Of a DNA stretch of 64,000 nt, positions 55,646 to 64,000 are shown piece after piece; position 1 is the stretch's first letter, and each line of letters starts with the position of its first letter. Made by a program: the position numbers and the translations under genes. A model generated the notes under the pieces. That model had not been told where the DNA came from and searched no databases. It saw only the letters and a list, made by a program, of their open reading frames with translations. Source of the DNA: Neorhizobium galegae (lineage in GTDB: Bacteria; Pseudomonadota; Alphaproteobacteria; Rhizobiales; Rhizobiaceae); contig NZ_JAGIPH010000001.1 in NCBI RefSeq assembly GCF_017877135.1, positions 930,001 through 994,000 on the forward strand. Reading direction: 5' to 3'.

Positions 55646-56356
55646 TCAGAAGGGCGAGAACAGATCGACGACCTGCTGGCCGACCGGCGGCTGCTGCATT
55701 TCCATCAGGCGGCCACGGCCACCGTAGGAAATGCGGGCCTCGGCGATCTTGTCATAGGAGATGGTGTTCTTGGCGTTGACATCCTGCGGCCGCACGATGC
55801 CGGCGACGTTGAGGATGCGGATCTCGTGGTTGACGCGCACTTCCTGCGAGCCGGAAATCAGCAGGTTGCCGTTTTCGAGAACGCCGGTGACGACCGCGGC
55901 CACCAGCAGGTTCAGCTTTTCGGAGCGCTTGGTCGAGCCCTTGCCCTTGCTGGACGAATCGGAATCGCTGCTCATGTCGCCATCGGTGGAGGGCGTGAAG
56001 CCCAGAATATTGGCGGCAACGCCCCATTTGAGGCTCGTTCCATTGGTGCGGCTGCGGTCGGTTTCGTTGTCGAAATCGGCCTTGTCGTTGATCTGGATGT
56101 CGACCGTCATGATGTCGCCGACATTGAGCGCGCGCGCATCCTTGAAGAGCGCCGCCTGGCTGTCGCTCCACAGCGAATAGCCGCTTGCCCGCTGGTGCGG
56201 CTGCTTGGGATAGAGCGACATCTGCGGCGTCTGGGCATAGTTAAGGCCACTGCCGATCGGGCTCATGGACGGCGCATTGCCGATTTCCTTGACGGTCTGG
56301 CTCTGGCAGCCGGCAAGCAGGAGAACGGCCAGCAGGGCGGGTGCGCGCTTGGTCAT
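55646..56356 (-). CDS. flgH: Flagellar L-ring lipoprotein FlgH
   Basis: A 236-residue outer-membrane ring protein. The lipobox LLAGC places the lipid-modified Cys near residue 17. The body contains GDIMTVDIQINDKADFDNET and ENGNLLISGSQEVRVN, both typical of FlgH. The start at 56356 overlaps the motE stop by four bases. A longer in-frame reading without homology was discarded. Confidence 0.94.
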   Translation of the reverse strand: MTKRAPALLAVLLLAGCQSQTVKEIGNAPSMSPIGSGLNYAQTPQMSLYPKQPHQRASGYSLWSDSQAALFKDARALNVGDIMTVDIQINDKADFDNETDRSRTNGTSLKWGVAANILGFTPSTDGDMSSDSDSSSKGKGSTKRSEKLNLLVAAVVTGVLENGNLLISGSQEVRVNHEIRILNVAGIVRPQDVNAKNTISYDKIAEARISYGGRGRLMEMQQPPVGQQVVDLFSPF

Positions 56357-56925
56357 GAACGGTCCTTCGAAGTATTGGGGTCTGACGCGCTGGACAGGAT
56401 GGAGGAAATCAGGCCGGCCTTCTTCGGATCCATTTCGCTGAGGATCAGGCCCGACTGGCGCGCCGGCAGTTTCATGATGATGGCGGCGGCAACGCCCGGC
56501 TCCATCGCCTCGAGCCGCGGCGCGGCGGCATCGGCCTTCATCGTCTTGTAGATGTCGACCAGACCGGCCTGGGCGCTGGCGAGGAAATCGTTGCGGCGCT
56601 TCAGCCAATCCTCGTATTCCGCCTTGCGGGTTTCCAGGACGACGATGCGTTCGTCGACACCCGATTTCAGCTTGTCCAGCTCCTGCTTCTGCAGGAGATA
56701 GCGCTGGTCGCGGGCGCTGTCGGCGATATTGGTGCAGAACTTTTCGATGTCCTGGCCGGTGGTCGTCGGAAACTGTGCGCCATTTTGCGGCGCTGCCGCC
56801 TGCTGCGCATTCACCGGCGGAACCAAAAGCAACAGGGCGCAGGCCGCCAGAAGCTTGGGTACGAGCCCGAGGGGCCGGACGTGGAGGGGAAACACGGATA
56901 GCGTCATCTGCTTGCCCTTGATCAT
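56353..56925 (-). CDS. motE: MotC chaperone MotE
   Basis: A 190-residue secreted protein. A signal peptide (hydrophobic LLAACALLLLVPPVNA) ends near 40, followed by a coiled coil (about 75-125) and a C-terminal MgtE-N-like segment (EAMEPGVAAAIIMKLPARQS). In S. meliloti, MotE assists folding of periplasmic MotC. The ATG shares four bases with the flgI stop; an ATG 18 bases further in is an alternative. It is flanked by ring genes flgI and flgH, as in other rhizobia. Confidence 0.88.
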   Translation of the reverse strand: MIKGKQMTLSVFPLHVRPLGLVPKLLAACALLLLVPPVNAQQAAAPQNGAQFPTTTGQDIEKFCTNIADSARDQRYLLQKQELDKLKSGVDERIVVLETRKAEYEDWLKRRNDFLASAQAGLVDIYKTMKADAAAPRLEAMEPGVAAAIIMKLPARQSGLILSEMDPKKAGLISSILSSASDPNTSKDRS

Positions 56926-58043
56926 TGGATCACCAGCTCCGCCTGCAGCGCGCCGGCCGACTTGATGCCCTGCAGGATGGCGATGATGCCGTCCGGCTTG
57001 ACGCCGATGCTGTTCAGTCCGGCAACCAGACTGCGCAGGTCCGGACCGTTGAGGATGGCGACATTGCTGCCGCTCTTCGACACACTGATATCCGTCTGCG
57101 GCTGCACGGCCGTCACGCCCTTGGAAAAGGCTTCCGGCTGGATGATCTGCGGCGTCTCGTTGACCTGGACGGTGAGCGTTCCATAGCTGACGGCAACCCG
57201 CGACACCTTCACGTCGGCACCAATCACGATGGTGCCGGTGCGCTCGTTGACGACGACCTTGGCCGGCGTATCGGTATCCACGACGAGGTTTTCGATCTCG
57301 GCCATCAGGCGCGTGAGATCGGCCGTCTTCGGCTTCTGCACGATGACTTCCTGGGAATCGCGCGGCTCGGCAATCGGCGCGCCATAGCGCTGGGCGGCGT
57401 AATTGTTGACGATATCGGCAATGCGCACGGCCGTGGAAAAATCCGGGTTGCGCAGCTGCAGAACGAGATTGACCGCATCCTTGAACTTCGACGGCAGTTC
57501 GCGCTCGATGATGGCGCCGTTCGGCACGCGGCCGGCCGTCGTGATGCCTTCGGTGACGGAGGCGGCCTGGCCTTGCGCGGAAAAGCCCGACACGATGACG
57601 GAGCCCTGCGCTACGGCATAGATCTGTCCGTCCGCACCGGTGAGCGAGGTCATGATCAGCGTGCCGCCGCGAAGCGACGTGGCATCGCCGAGCGAGCTGA
57701 CGGTCACGTCGAGCCGGCTGCCGGGGCTTGCGAAAGGCGGCAGGTTGGCCGTCACCATCACGGCGGCCGTATTCTTGGCACTCGACTGGCCGCCTTGCGT
57801 GGAAATGCCGAGGTTCTGCAGCATGGCGCGCATCGACTGCTCGGTAAACGGCGAGGACCGCAGGCCGTCGCCCGTGCCCTGAAGGCCGACGATCAGGCCG
57901 TAGCCGATCAGCTGGTTGTCGCGCCCCGCCTGCAGCGAGGCGATGTCCTTGATGCGTGCCGCATCCGACAGCGCCGGATCGGCAAAGGACAGCATGGAGA
58001 GGATGGAGAGGCCGGCGGCGAGGAGAAGACGCTTCATCATCAT
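56922..58043 (-). CDS. flgI: Flagellar P-ring protein FlgI
   Basis: A 373-residue periplasmic ring protein with a signal peptide (ends about 22, SMLSFA). Family blocks are ARIKDIASLQAGRDNQLIGY, GLVVGLQGTGD-like GLIVGLQGTGDG, NLPPFASPGSRLDVTVSSLG and the closing LRSLVAGLNSIGVKPDGIIA. It forms the P ring around the rod with help from FlgA. Four-base overlaps link it to flgA and motE. Confidence 0.95.
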   Translation of the reverse strand: MMMKRLLLAAGLSILSMLSFADPALSDAARIKDIASLQAGRDNQLIGYGLIVGLQGTGDGLRSSPFTEQSMRAMLQNLGISTQGGQSSAKNTAAVMVTANLPPFASPGSRLDVTVSSLGDATSLRGGTLIMTSLTGADGQIYAVAQGSVIVSGFSAQGQAASVTEGITTAGRVPNGAIIERELPSKFKDAVNLVLQLRNPDFSTAVRIADIVNNYAAQRYGAPIAEPRDSQEVIVQKPKTADLTRLMAEIENLVVDTDTPAKVVVNERTGTIVIGADVKVSRVAVSYGTLTVQVNETPQIIQPEAFSKGVTAVQPQTDISVSKSGSNVAILNGPDLRSLVAGLNSIGVKPDGIIAILQGIKSAGALQAELVIQ

Positions 58044-58522
58044 TTTGCCATGACCTGTACGGAGCCGTCACCCATCACGGTGCCTGACACGGTGACGCCG
58101 GAATCGAGATTGCGCACGTGGATCACGTCGCCGACGGCTGCGTTTTCAAGCGGCGTGCCGGAGGCGGAAATCATCATGTTGCCGACGGCAAAGGTCAGCC
58201 GGACGGAGGCGCCGCGCTTGACCGCAAAGGGCGCGCGAAGCGAGCCCACCTGGATGGTGCGCCCGGGCAGAAGAGTGCGCGTGCTGATCATGCCGGCGAC
58301 CTCGTCGATTGAAGAGGCATAGCCGCCGGCGATATTCGGGTTGGTCACCTCGACCTCCTTCAGCGCGGACGCAGAGATTTCCTGTCCGGGATAGATGATC
58401 TGGGTGGGCACGATGGCGACGCCCATATCGGCATGGGCAGCGGTTGCGGCCGTGCCTGCGCAAAGGCTGAGAAATGCCACCTGTGCGAGATGCTTCATGC
58501 TGCGTGTCCGGCGGAACATCAT
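58040..58522 (-). CDS. flgA: P-ring assembly chaperone FlgA
   Basis: A 160-residue periplasmic protein with a signal peptide ending near residue 32 (ATAAHA). It has the SAF-like domain with TRTLLPGRTIQVGSLRAPF and GDVIHVRNLDSGVTVSGTV, conserved in FlgA. It chaperones FlgI during P-ring formation. The ATG at 58522 was chosen because GAGG lies nine bases upstream; a GTG at 58531 directly follows that site. The gene lies 24 bp after flgG. Confidence 0.9.
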   Translation of the reverse strand: MMFRRTRSMKHLAQVAFLSLCAGTAATAAHADMGVAIVPTQIIYPGQEISASALKEVEVTNPNIAGGYASSIDEVAGMISTRTLLPGRTIQVGSLRAPFAVKRGASVRLTFAVGNMMISASGTPLENAAVGDVIHVRNLDSGVTVSGTVMGDGSVQVMAK

Positions 58523-58546
58523 GTCTGCCACCCTCTTTCAGTCCGG

Positions 58547-59335
58547 TTACTTCAGGTTCTTGGAAACGATGGAGGCCATTTCGTCGGCGGTGGTGATCAC
58601 CTTCGAATTCATCTCATAGGCGCGCTGGGCCGAGATGAGGTCGGTGATTTCCTTGACGGCATCGACGTTGGAGGCTTCCAGATAGCCCTGTTTCAGATAG
58701 CCGAAACCGGGGTCTTCGGGGGCTGCCACCGTGGCGGTGCCCGATGCGGCCGTCTCCTGGAACAGGTTGTCGCCCAGCGGCTTCAGGCCGGCTTCGTTGG
58801 CGAAGTTGGCGATGGTCAGCTGGCCGACCTGGGTAAAGGTCGAGGCATTGCCGATGCGCACGCTGACCTGGCCAGTGCGGCTGATCACGGTTTCGGTGAC
58901 ATTGGCCGGAAAGGTGATGTTGGGAACCACGGCATAGCCGTCGATCGTCACCAGCTCTCCATTGGCATTGGTGTTGAAGGCGCCGGCGCGGCTGTAGAGC
59001 GTGGTGCCGTCCGGCGACTGGATCTGGAACCAGCCACGGCCGACGACGGCCAGATCGAGATCGTTGGAGGTCTGGGTCAGCTGGCCCTGCGTGTGGATGT
59101 TGCGCACGGCGGACGTCTGCACGCCAAGGCCGATATTGGCGCCTTCCGGCACGATGGCCTGGTTTGCCCGGTTCGGCACGCCTGCGGCGCGTTCCGTCTG
59201 GTAGAGCAGGTCGGCAAACTCGGCGCGGGCGCGCTTGTAGCCGGTGGTGTTGATGTTGGCGATATTGTTCGCAATGACTTCAAGATTGGTCTGCTGGGCA
59301 TCCATGCCCGTTGCAGCGACAGAAAGCGCTCTCAT
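58547..59335 (-). CDS. flgG: Distal rod protein FlgG
   Basis: A 262-residue rod protein that begins [20 protein letters not shown] and has [24 protein letters not shown], the FlgG-specific extension. The C-terminus, ALKE-like [18 protein letters not shown], is the matching helical half. It builds the distal rod between FlgB/C/F and the hook. It follows fliE by 17 bp. Confidence 0.95.
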   Translation of the reverse strand: MRALSVAATGMDAQQTNLEVIANNIANINTTGYKRARAEFADLLYQTERAAGVPNRANQAIVPEGANIGLGVQTSAVRNIHTQGQLTQTSNDLDLAVVGRGWFQIQSPDGTTLYSRAGAFNTNANGELVTIDGYAVVPNITFPANVTETVISRTGQVSVRIGNASTFTQVGQLTIANFANEAGLKPLGDNLFQETAASGTATVAAPEDPGFGYLKQGYLEASNVDAVKEITDLISAQRAYEMNSKVITTADEMASIVSKNLK

Positions 59336-59351
59336 GTCTTCGTCCTAACCG

Positions 59352-59693
59352 TTACATCTGCATCTTTGTGATTTCGAGATAGGCGTTGACGATCTTGTCG
59401 CGGAAGGCGATCGCCGTCTGGAGCGACTGCTCCGCCTGCATCACGGCATCCACCACCTCGCGGGTATTGGCCGTGCCCTTGATGCCTTCGAAAGACATGG
59501 CTTCGGCCGTCTTGAGGTTACCCGCCGCCTCGCTTGCCATGTTGCCGAGCACGTTTGCAAAGCTCATGGCGGAATTTTCCGCCTGGGCCGCCGAACCGGC
59601 GATCGATGTGGAGGAGCCGGAGGTTTCGGTGGCGCTGGCGCCAAGACCACGGGTCAGCGAAAGGGAACTTACGTTCTGGAGTTGGTCGATCAT
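59352..59693 (-). CDS. fliE: Rod-MS ring junction protein FliE
   Basis: A 113-residue helical protein with the FliE C-terminal pattern [20 protein letters not shown] followed by [14 protein letters not shown]. It connects the rod to the MS ring. The start overlaps the flgC stop by four bases. Confidence 0.93.
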   Translation of the reverse strand: MIDQLQNVSSLSLTRGLGASATETSGSSTSIAGSAAQAENSAMSFANVLGNMASEAAGNLKTAEAMSFEGIKGTANTREVVDAVMQAEQSLQTAIAFRDKIVNAYLEITKMQM

Positions 59694-60109
59694 TGCGAAG
59701 CCTTCAGGAGGTCGATCGTCGCGGCCATAAGTTCGCGCGTCTGCTTGATGGTCTGGAGATTGGCGTCATAGGTGCGGTTGGCCTCGCGAAGGTCGGCCAT
59801 CTCGATCAGCATGTTGACGTTCGGCATCTTGACCATGCCCTTGTCGTCGGCGGCCGGATTGCCCGGATCGTATTCCTCGACGAAATCCGACTGGTCGGTG
59901 CCAAGCTTCTTGACGTTGACCACCTGCGCGCCGGACGCCTTGTCCAGCTCGTTCCCGAAGGTGATCGTCTTGCGGCGATAGGGATCGGCGCCCGGCGTAT
60001 CGCCGGTGGAGCGGGCATTGGCGATGTTTTCGGATACGATGCGCAGGCGCGTGGCCTGCGCTTCGAGGCCGGAGCCGGCAATTTTCGAAGCGGCGGAAAG
60101 CGGGTCCAT
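59690..60109 (-). CDS. flgC: Proximal rod protein FlgC
   Basis: A 139-residue rod protein with the axial N-terminus ([20 protein letters not shown]) and the C-terminal [20 protein letters not shown]. Its size and [10 protein letters not shown] segment fit FlgC. It lies seven bases after flgB and overlaps fliE by four bases. Confidence 0.95.
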   Translation of the reverse strand: MDPLSAASKIAGSGLEAQATRLRIVSENIANARSTGDTPGADPYRRKTITFGNELDKASGAQVVNVKKLGTDQSDFVEEYDPGNPAADDKGMVKMPNVNMLIEMADLREANRTYDANLQTIKQTRELMAATIDLLKASQ

Positions 60110-60116
60110 GATGGGT

Positions 60117-60509
60117 CTACCTCTTGACTGTCATCAGCATCATGCGATGGAAGGATTTGACGAGGTTGGTGCTCAGCTCGTACTGACGCTTGATCTCGCC
60201 CGTCTTGGTCAGTTCTCCGGCAAGCGCGACCGTATTGCCGGATTCCTGGATACCGATTTCGTTGTTGAGCTTTTCCTCTTCCACATCCACGTTGATCCGG
60301 CTGTTGACGTCGGTGCCGGACAGGTGGCCCGGCTGCGTGCGGGCCATGCTCATGCCCGTGGAGTTGAGGACGGCCGAAAAGGGCGTGACGTCCTTGGCCT
60401 TGTATTGCGGTGTGTTGGCATTGGCGATGTTGCCGGCAACAACCTCCTGGCGAATGGACAGCCATTCCGCTTGACGCGAAGCCAGATCGAACAGTTGAAT
60501 GGGTTGCAT
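60117..60509 (-). CDS. flgB: Proximal rod protein FlgB
   Basis: A 130-residue rod protein beginning [20 protein letters not shown] and continuing with [20 protein letters not shown], the axial-protein signature, with a C-terminal helical region ([18 protein letters not shown]). It forms the cell-proximal rod. It is 53 bp after the unnamed gene at 60563-61141. Confidence 0.95.
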   Translation of the reverse strand: MQPIQLFDLASRQAEWLSIRQEVVAGNIANANTPQYKAKDVTPFSAVLNSTGMSMARTQPGHLSGTDVNSRINVDVEEEKLNNEIGIQESGNTVALAGELTKTGEIKRQYELSTNLVKSFHRMMLMTVKR

Positions 60510-60562
60510 GGGCGTGTCTCCATTTTGTAAGGAGACCCTAGGCGCTTAATCTTGCGTCAGAC

Positions 60563-61141
60563 TTACGGACCGGGCGTTGCGCCGTCCTTGTAGACCTCGC
60601 CGTTCGAGGTGACGATCACCCATTTGCCGTTGCGCATCTCGATCGTGGCAAGCCGGCTGTTATCGGGAAGGATCGATCCCACCCGCACCATGTACATGCC
60701 CTTGTTGTCCTGGATCAGCGCCCGCCCGTTGGCGACATGCATCAGGCGAAAGCCGTTTCCGCCGGGAAAGGGCTGGTCCTGCGGGGGCGCACCGTCGGCC
60801 TGGGGGCCGCGCCCGGGGGTGGCAACGGTTGCCGTGGTCAGCGCATCGATGGCGTCCGGCCGGATTTCGGCCGGCGTCGTCTTGTCGTCATTGTCGATGA
60901 GCGCCAGCGGCGAGACGCTGAAGACCGGCCGCGGCGGGCCTTCCGGCAGGTCGCGCGTCAGCGCCATCGGCGTCACCCGTATGCCGAACTTGTCCTCGTT
61001 GAAGAAGACGTACCAGGGAAAGGCGGCCGAGGCGACGGCCAGCAGGATGCCGGCACCGGCGAGCATCCGGTCACCCGACAGGCGCTGCCCCGGCAGCTGC
61101 TTGCGGGGCACGCCCGCGTCGTCACTCACATCACTGCGCAT
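60563..61141 (-). CDS. Conserved membrane protein of the flagellar locus, unknown role
   Basis: A 192-residue protein between fliI and flgB. One membrane helix (about 26-47) separates a short cytoplasmic start from a Pro/Gly/Asp-rich stretch and a small C-terminal domain (about 130-185). That domain contains NGRALIQDNKGMYMVRVGSI and GKWVIVTSNGEVY. The domain looks like the compact beta-strand modules seen in secretion-system pilotin/GspC-type proteins, but this is a visual impression. Tight spacing (6 bp to fliI) shows it belongs to the basal-body operon. Confidence 0.6.
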   Translation of the reverse strand: MRSDVSDDAGVPRKQLPGQRLSGDRMLAGAGILLAVASAAFPWYVFFNEDKFGIRVTPMALTRDLPEGPPRPVFSVSPLALIDNDDKTTPAEIRPDAIDALTTATVATPGRGPQADGAPPQDQPFPGGNGFRLMHVANGRALIQDNKGMYMVRVGSILPDNSRLATIEMRNGKWVIVTSNGEVYKDGATPGP

Positions 61142-61147
61142 GGGCGC

Positions 61148-62536
61148 TCATCCTCTTTGTCTTCCAGGGCCTGGAGCCGGAGCCGCGCCGGCGCGAAGCG
61201 CCGTTGCCAGATCCGCATAGGCGTCGGTCACCGGTCCGTCGCCGGGTGACTGTTTGAGCACGTCGTAGATGATCGGCACCTGCTTGATCGCCATGTCGAG
61301 ATCCGGATCGCTGCCGGTGCGGTAGCCGCCGATCAGGCGCAGGTCGCGCGTCTCCTCGAACCGGTGGATCAGTGCCTTCAGCCGCGACACCAGCTTTTCC
61401 TGGTCGCCGGTCCAGGCCTTGCGGGCAAGACGCGAGATCGACGACAGCGGATTGATCGGCGGATAGCGCCCCTCCTCCGCCAGGCTGCGTTCCAGAACGA
61501 TATGGCCGTCGAGAATGCCGCGGGCCGAATCGGCGATCGGGTCGTTGTGGTTGTCGCCATCGACGAGGATGGAGATGATCGCGGTGATCGTGCCCTGCCC
61601 CTCCGCACCCGGGCCGGAGCGTTCCAGAAGCCGCGGCAGCTCGGTAAAGACGGAGGCCGGATAGCCGCGCGCGATCGGCGGCTCGCCGGAGGCAACCGCT
61701 ACCTCGCGGATGGCATGGGCAAAGCGAGTTACGCTGTCGGCGATGAACAGGACATTCTCGCCCTGGTCGCGAAAATGCTCGGCAATGGTGATGCCGACGA
61801 GCGGCGCCATCTTGCGCAGCATCGGGCTCTCGTCGCTGGTCGCGACAATGGCGATGGATTTCGCCATGTTGTCGCCGAGAGTATCCTCGATGAATTCGCG
61901 CACTTCACGGCCGCGTTCGCCGACGAGCGCGATCACGACGCGGTCAAAAGCTTCGGCACGCGCCATCATCGACAGAAGCGTCGACTTGCCGACGCCGGAG
62001 CCGGCAAAGATGCCGAGGCGCTGGCCAAGGCAGAGCGGCGAAAAGATGTCGATGGCGCGAACACCGGTGCGAAATCCGGTTTCGACGCGCTTTCTTGTCA
62101 TCGAGGGCGGGGCGGTGTTGGAAATCGAGCGCTTCACCGGGCCGTTCTGCAACGGCCCCTTGCCGTCGATGGGTTCGCCGAGCGCACTGATCGTGCGGCC
62201 GCACCAGCTTTGGTCCGGGGCAACGCGAAAGGCCCCCTTGCGGATGACGACATCGCCGATGCCGATCGGCTCGCCCGGCTCGATCGGGCAGACATAGATG
62301 ATATCGGGTTCGACGCGCACGACCTCACCGAGATGAATGCCGGTTGCGCTGCGATGGGCGACGAATTCGCCGAGCCGGACATGGCGCGACAGGCCGGCGA
62401 CCGTATAGTGACCGGCTGCAATGGTGCGCACGCGGCCTCCCGGCGCCACCGCCACCGACGGATCGGCAAAGCGGCGCACAAGTTCGGCCATATTCTGCAG
62501 TTTTGCGCCCGGGGGTTCGGCCATTCTCGTATCCAT
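61148..62536 (-). CDS. fliI: Flagellum-specific ATPase FliI
   Basis: A 462-residue F1-beta-like ATPase that drives substrate unfolding at the export gate. Walker A is GSGVGKST at 179-186; the Walker B region reads ENVLFIADSVTRFAH, where Asp coordinates Mg. The VGERGREVREFIED block between them is also conserved. The start at the ATG at 62536 gives a slightly extended N-terminus; an ATG four codons later is an alternative. The unnamed gene at 60563-61141 follows by 6 bp. Confidence 0.95.
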   Translation of the reverse strand: MDTRMAEPPGAKLQNMAELVRRFADPSVAVAPGGRVRTIAAGHYTVAGLSRHVRLGEFVAHRSATGIHLGEVVRVEPDIIYVCPIEPGEPIGIGDVVIRKGAFRVAPDQSWCGRTISALGEPIDGKGPLQNGPVKRSISNTAPPSMTRKRVETGFRTGVRAIDIFSPLCLGQRLGIFAGSGVGKSTLLSMMARAEAFDRVVIALVGERGREVREFIEDTLGDNMAKSIAIVATSDESPMLRKMAPLVGITIAEHFRDQGENVLFIADSVTRFAHAIREVAVASGEPPIARGYPASVFTELPRLLERSGPGAEGQGTITAIISILVDGDNHNDPIADSARGILDGHIVLERSLAEEGRYPPINPLSSISRLARKAWTGDQEKLVSRLKALIHRFEETRDLRLIGGYRTGSDPDLDMAIKQVPIIYDVLKQSPGDGPVTDAYADLATALRAGAAPAPGPGRQRG

Positions 62537-62553
62537 GTCCTATTCCCTGCCCG

Positions 62554-63288
62554 TCAGCGCGTGCCGCCCAGCGTCTTGATCGCTTCGCCGAACTGCTGTT
62601 CGGTGTCGCGCATCAGCGCCGAGATACCCTCGAAGGCACGGTTGACCTGGATCAGCTCGGTCATCTGGCCGATCGCATTGACGTTGGACTGTTCGAGATA
62701 GCCTTGGCTCACGCCGACATTGAAGGCGTCGACCACCGGTTGCGGCGGATCCACCGGAATGACGCCGGCATTCTCGTAGCGCAGGTAGCCCTTGGAAATA
62801 TCAGAGCTGAACACGCCGAGCGTCGCGACCGGATTGCCATCCTGGCTGATGCGGCCATCGGCACCGACGCTGGGCGGGCCGCCGGCCCGGTTGAGCTGGA
62901 TCGGCGCGCCGCCGGCATCGAGCACCGGATAGCCCCTGCTGGACACAAGCTCGCCGGTTTCTTTCATGGTAAACCGTCCGTCACGGGTCAGCACCTGGCC
63001 GCCCGGCGTGCTGATGGCGAACCAGGCATCGCCCTTTATGGCGAAATCCAGCGGATTTCCGGTCTGTTCCAGTGCACCGCTGCGCGTCGAGAGGTAATCG
63101 TTGCCCTGGCTGACGAAAGCCACCTTGGCGTTCAGCTCGTTGCGGGTCTTGCTCAGCACCTCGTCGAACTTGACTTCGGTCGCGCGAAAGCCGACCGTAT
63201 TCATGTTGGCCATGTTGTCGGCAATGGTGTTCAGCCGGCGCTCCAGCGCGATCTGCGACGAAATACCGACATATAATCCGGACTGCAT
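62554..63288 (-). CDS. flgF: Proximal rod protein FlgF
   Basis: A 244-residue rod protein with the N-terminal YVGISSQIALERRLNTIADN followed by MANMNTVGFRATEVKFDEVL and a C-terminal LEQSNVNAIGQMTELIQVNR, as expected for FlgF. It is the first gene of the minus-strand basal-body run and is divergent from motA across 227 bp. Confidence 0.94.
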   Translation of the reverse strand: MQSGLYVGISSQIALERRLNTIADNMANMNTVGFRATEVKFDEVLSKTRNELNAKVAFVSQGNDYLSTRSGALEQTGNPLDFAIKGDAWFAISTPGGQVLTRDGRFTMKETGELVSSRGYPVLDAGGAPIQLNRAGGPPSVGADGRISQDGNPVATLGVFSSDISKGYLRYENAGVIPVDPPQPVVDAFNVGVSQGYLEQSNVNAIGQMTELIQVNRAFEGISALMRDTEQQFGEAIKTLGGTR

Positions 63289-63344
63289 ATCATCTGCCTC
63301 CGTGTCTCAACTGCAGGGAACGGGGGCAAGGCCCATGATGGGCA

Positions 63345-63366
63345 CCCCTCCGCACGGGTGGAGGGG
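63345..63366. other. Hairpin in the flgF/motA divergent region
   Basis: CCCCTCC and GGAGGGG form a perfect 7-bp stem with an 8-nt loop, 150 bp upstream of motA and 57 bp upstream of flgF. It could act in a 5' leader; its function is unknown. No promoter boxes were assigned in the rest of this 227-bp region. Confidence 0.35.
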
Positions 63367-63515
63367 GCGTTACCCCCCTGATGCGTCCGACACTAGGAAG
63401 ACAGACTTGCGCGAGGCTGTTTCGCTGGGCTTAGCCCCAAGCGGGCGGTTTCCACAGCCTCACGCAAGCCACGCCCCTTATCCAAAACCTGATACAACCA
63501 CGGTACAGGCACGCG

Positions 63516-64000
63516 ATGACCATCATAATCGGATTTGTGATCACACTTGGCTGCATCCTCGGCGGCTTCATGGCGATGGGCGGTCACGTCGACGCGCTTA
63601 TCCAGCCGTTCGAGCTGATGATCATCGGGGGTGCGGGGCTTGGCGGCTTCATCATGGCCAACCCGATGAAGACGGTGAAGGACGCCGGCAAGGCCATGGG
63701 CGAGGCGTTCAAATACGCCGTGCCCAAGGAACGCAACTATCTCGACGTGCTCGGCGTGCTCTATTCGCTGATGCGCGACCTGCGCACCAAGTCACGCAAC
63801 GAGATCGAGGCGCATATCGACAACCCGGACGAATCCACCATCTTCCAGTCGGCGCCGACCGTGCTGAAGAACAAGGAACTGACTGCCTTCATCTGCGACT
63901 ACGTGCGCCTGATCATCATCGGCAATGCGCGCAGCCACGAGATCGAGGCGCTGATGGACGAGGAACTCGACACCATCCTGCACGACAAGATGAAGGCCTA
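63516..64000 (+). CDS. motA: Flagellar stator protein MotA (3' end beyond window)
   Basis: The first 161 residues are present. The N-terminus [20 protein letters not shown] and the second helix ([20 protein letters not shown]) are typical of MotA, and the start of its large cytoplasmic loop follows (residues about 50-160, including [20 protein letters not shown]). MotA4MotB2 forms the proton-driven stator with the motB product at 35454-36803. motA leads a plus-strand unit that probably continues with fliM, fliN, fliG and flhB. Confidence 0.94.
   Translation, partial: MTIIIGFVITLGCILGGFMAMGGHVDALIQPFELMIIGGAGLGGFIMANPMKTVKDAGKAMGEAFKYAVPKERNYLDVLGVLYSLMRDLRTKSRNEIEAHIDNPDESTIFQSAPTVLKNKELTAFICDYVRLIIIGNARSHEIEALMDEELDTILHDKMKA

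Noticed and set aside
56353..58071. Possible long 572-residue protein upstream-extended from motE
   Set aside because: The first about 380 residues are an out-of-frame reading of flgI. The real MotE starts at 56925 with a signal peptide and ATGA coupling.
56925..58322. 465-codon open frame on the plus strand
   Set aside because: It is antisense to flgI and flgA.
61364..62701. 445-codon open frame on the plus strand
   Set aside because: It is antisense to fliI, whose Walker motifs are certain.

Overview
This is a GC-rich alphaproteobacterial chromosome segment, most likely from the family Rhizobiaceae (Rhizobium/Agrobacterium/Sinorhizobium relatives). Diagnostic features are the atypical response regulator Rem, the rhizobial motor proteins MotC and MotE, the FlaF/FlbT pair, tandem flagellins, and the aglEFGAK and zwf-pgl-edd loci beside the motility locus. 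The assignment rests on gene content and order, not on a database search.

Left part (1-20003), carbon metabolism and housekeeping. It holds a partial HI0933-type flavoprotein, a gamma-glutamylpolyamine synthetase-like gene with an FAD oxidoreductase (polyamine/amine use), and the Entner-Doudoroff operon zwf-pgl-edd. Next come a small VOC protein, a degenerate PilZ-like protein, the alpha-glucoside uptake operon aglEFGAK and its divergent LacI-type regulator aglR, with two matching palindromes in the region between them. An A/T-richer membrane protein of unknown function, folD and a divergent WecG/TagA-like protein follow. Glucose released from alpha-glucosides by AglA would feed, after phosphorylation, into the Entner-Doudoroff genes nearby.

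Right part (20155-64000), a nearly complete flagellar locus, mostly on the minus strand. From high to low coordinates it holds flgF, fliI, an unnamed gene, flgB, flgC, fliE, flgG, flgA, flgI, motE, flgH, fliL and fliP, and then, after an insertion, three flagellins. A FliH-like gene, motB, motC, fliK(motD), a lytic transglycosylase, rem, flgE, flgK, flgL, flaF, flbT, flgD, fliQ, flhA, fliR, a FliJ-like gene, a FlgJ-like rod protein and two small unnamed genes complete it. motA diverges at the right edge. fliF, fliG, fliM, fliN, flhB and visNR are not in the window and probably lie just beyond it.

The most striking feature is a block of about 13 kb (41443-54312) between the first flagellin gene and fliP. 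It encodes ten proteins that look like a protein- or polysaccharide-modification system. They are a TPR/GT41 (SPINDLY/OGT-like) transferase, two GT2 enzymes, a DUF707 protein, a GT-A-like unknown, a SAM methyltransferase, a COG5610-type HAD protein, a GT4-methyltransferase fusion, a GT4-like protein with an N-terminal coiled coil, and a 60-residue protein that resembles that coiled coil. I propose that this is a flagellin glycosylation island. Its likely acceptor is the Ser/Thr-rich central region of the flagellins, which is identical at DNA level over 176 bp in two of the three paralogues. No functional link is proven by sequence alone.
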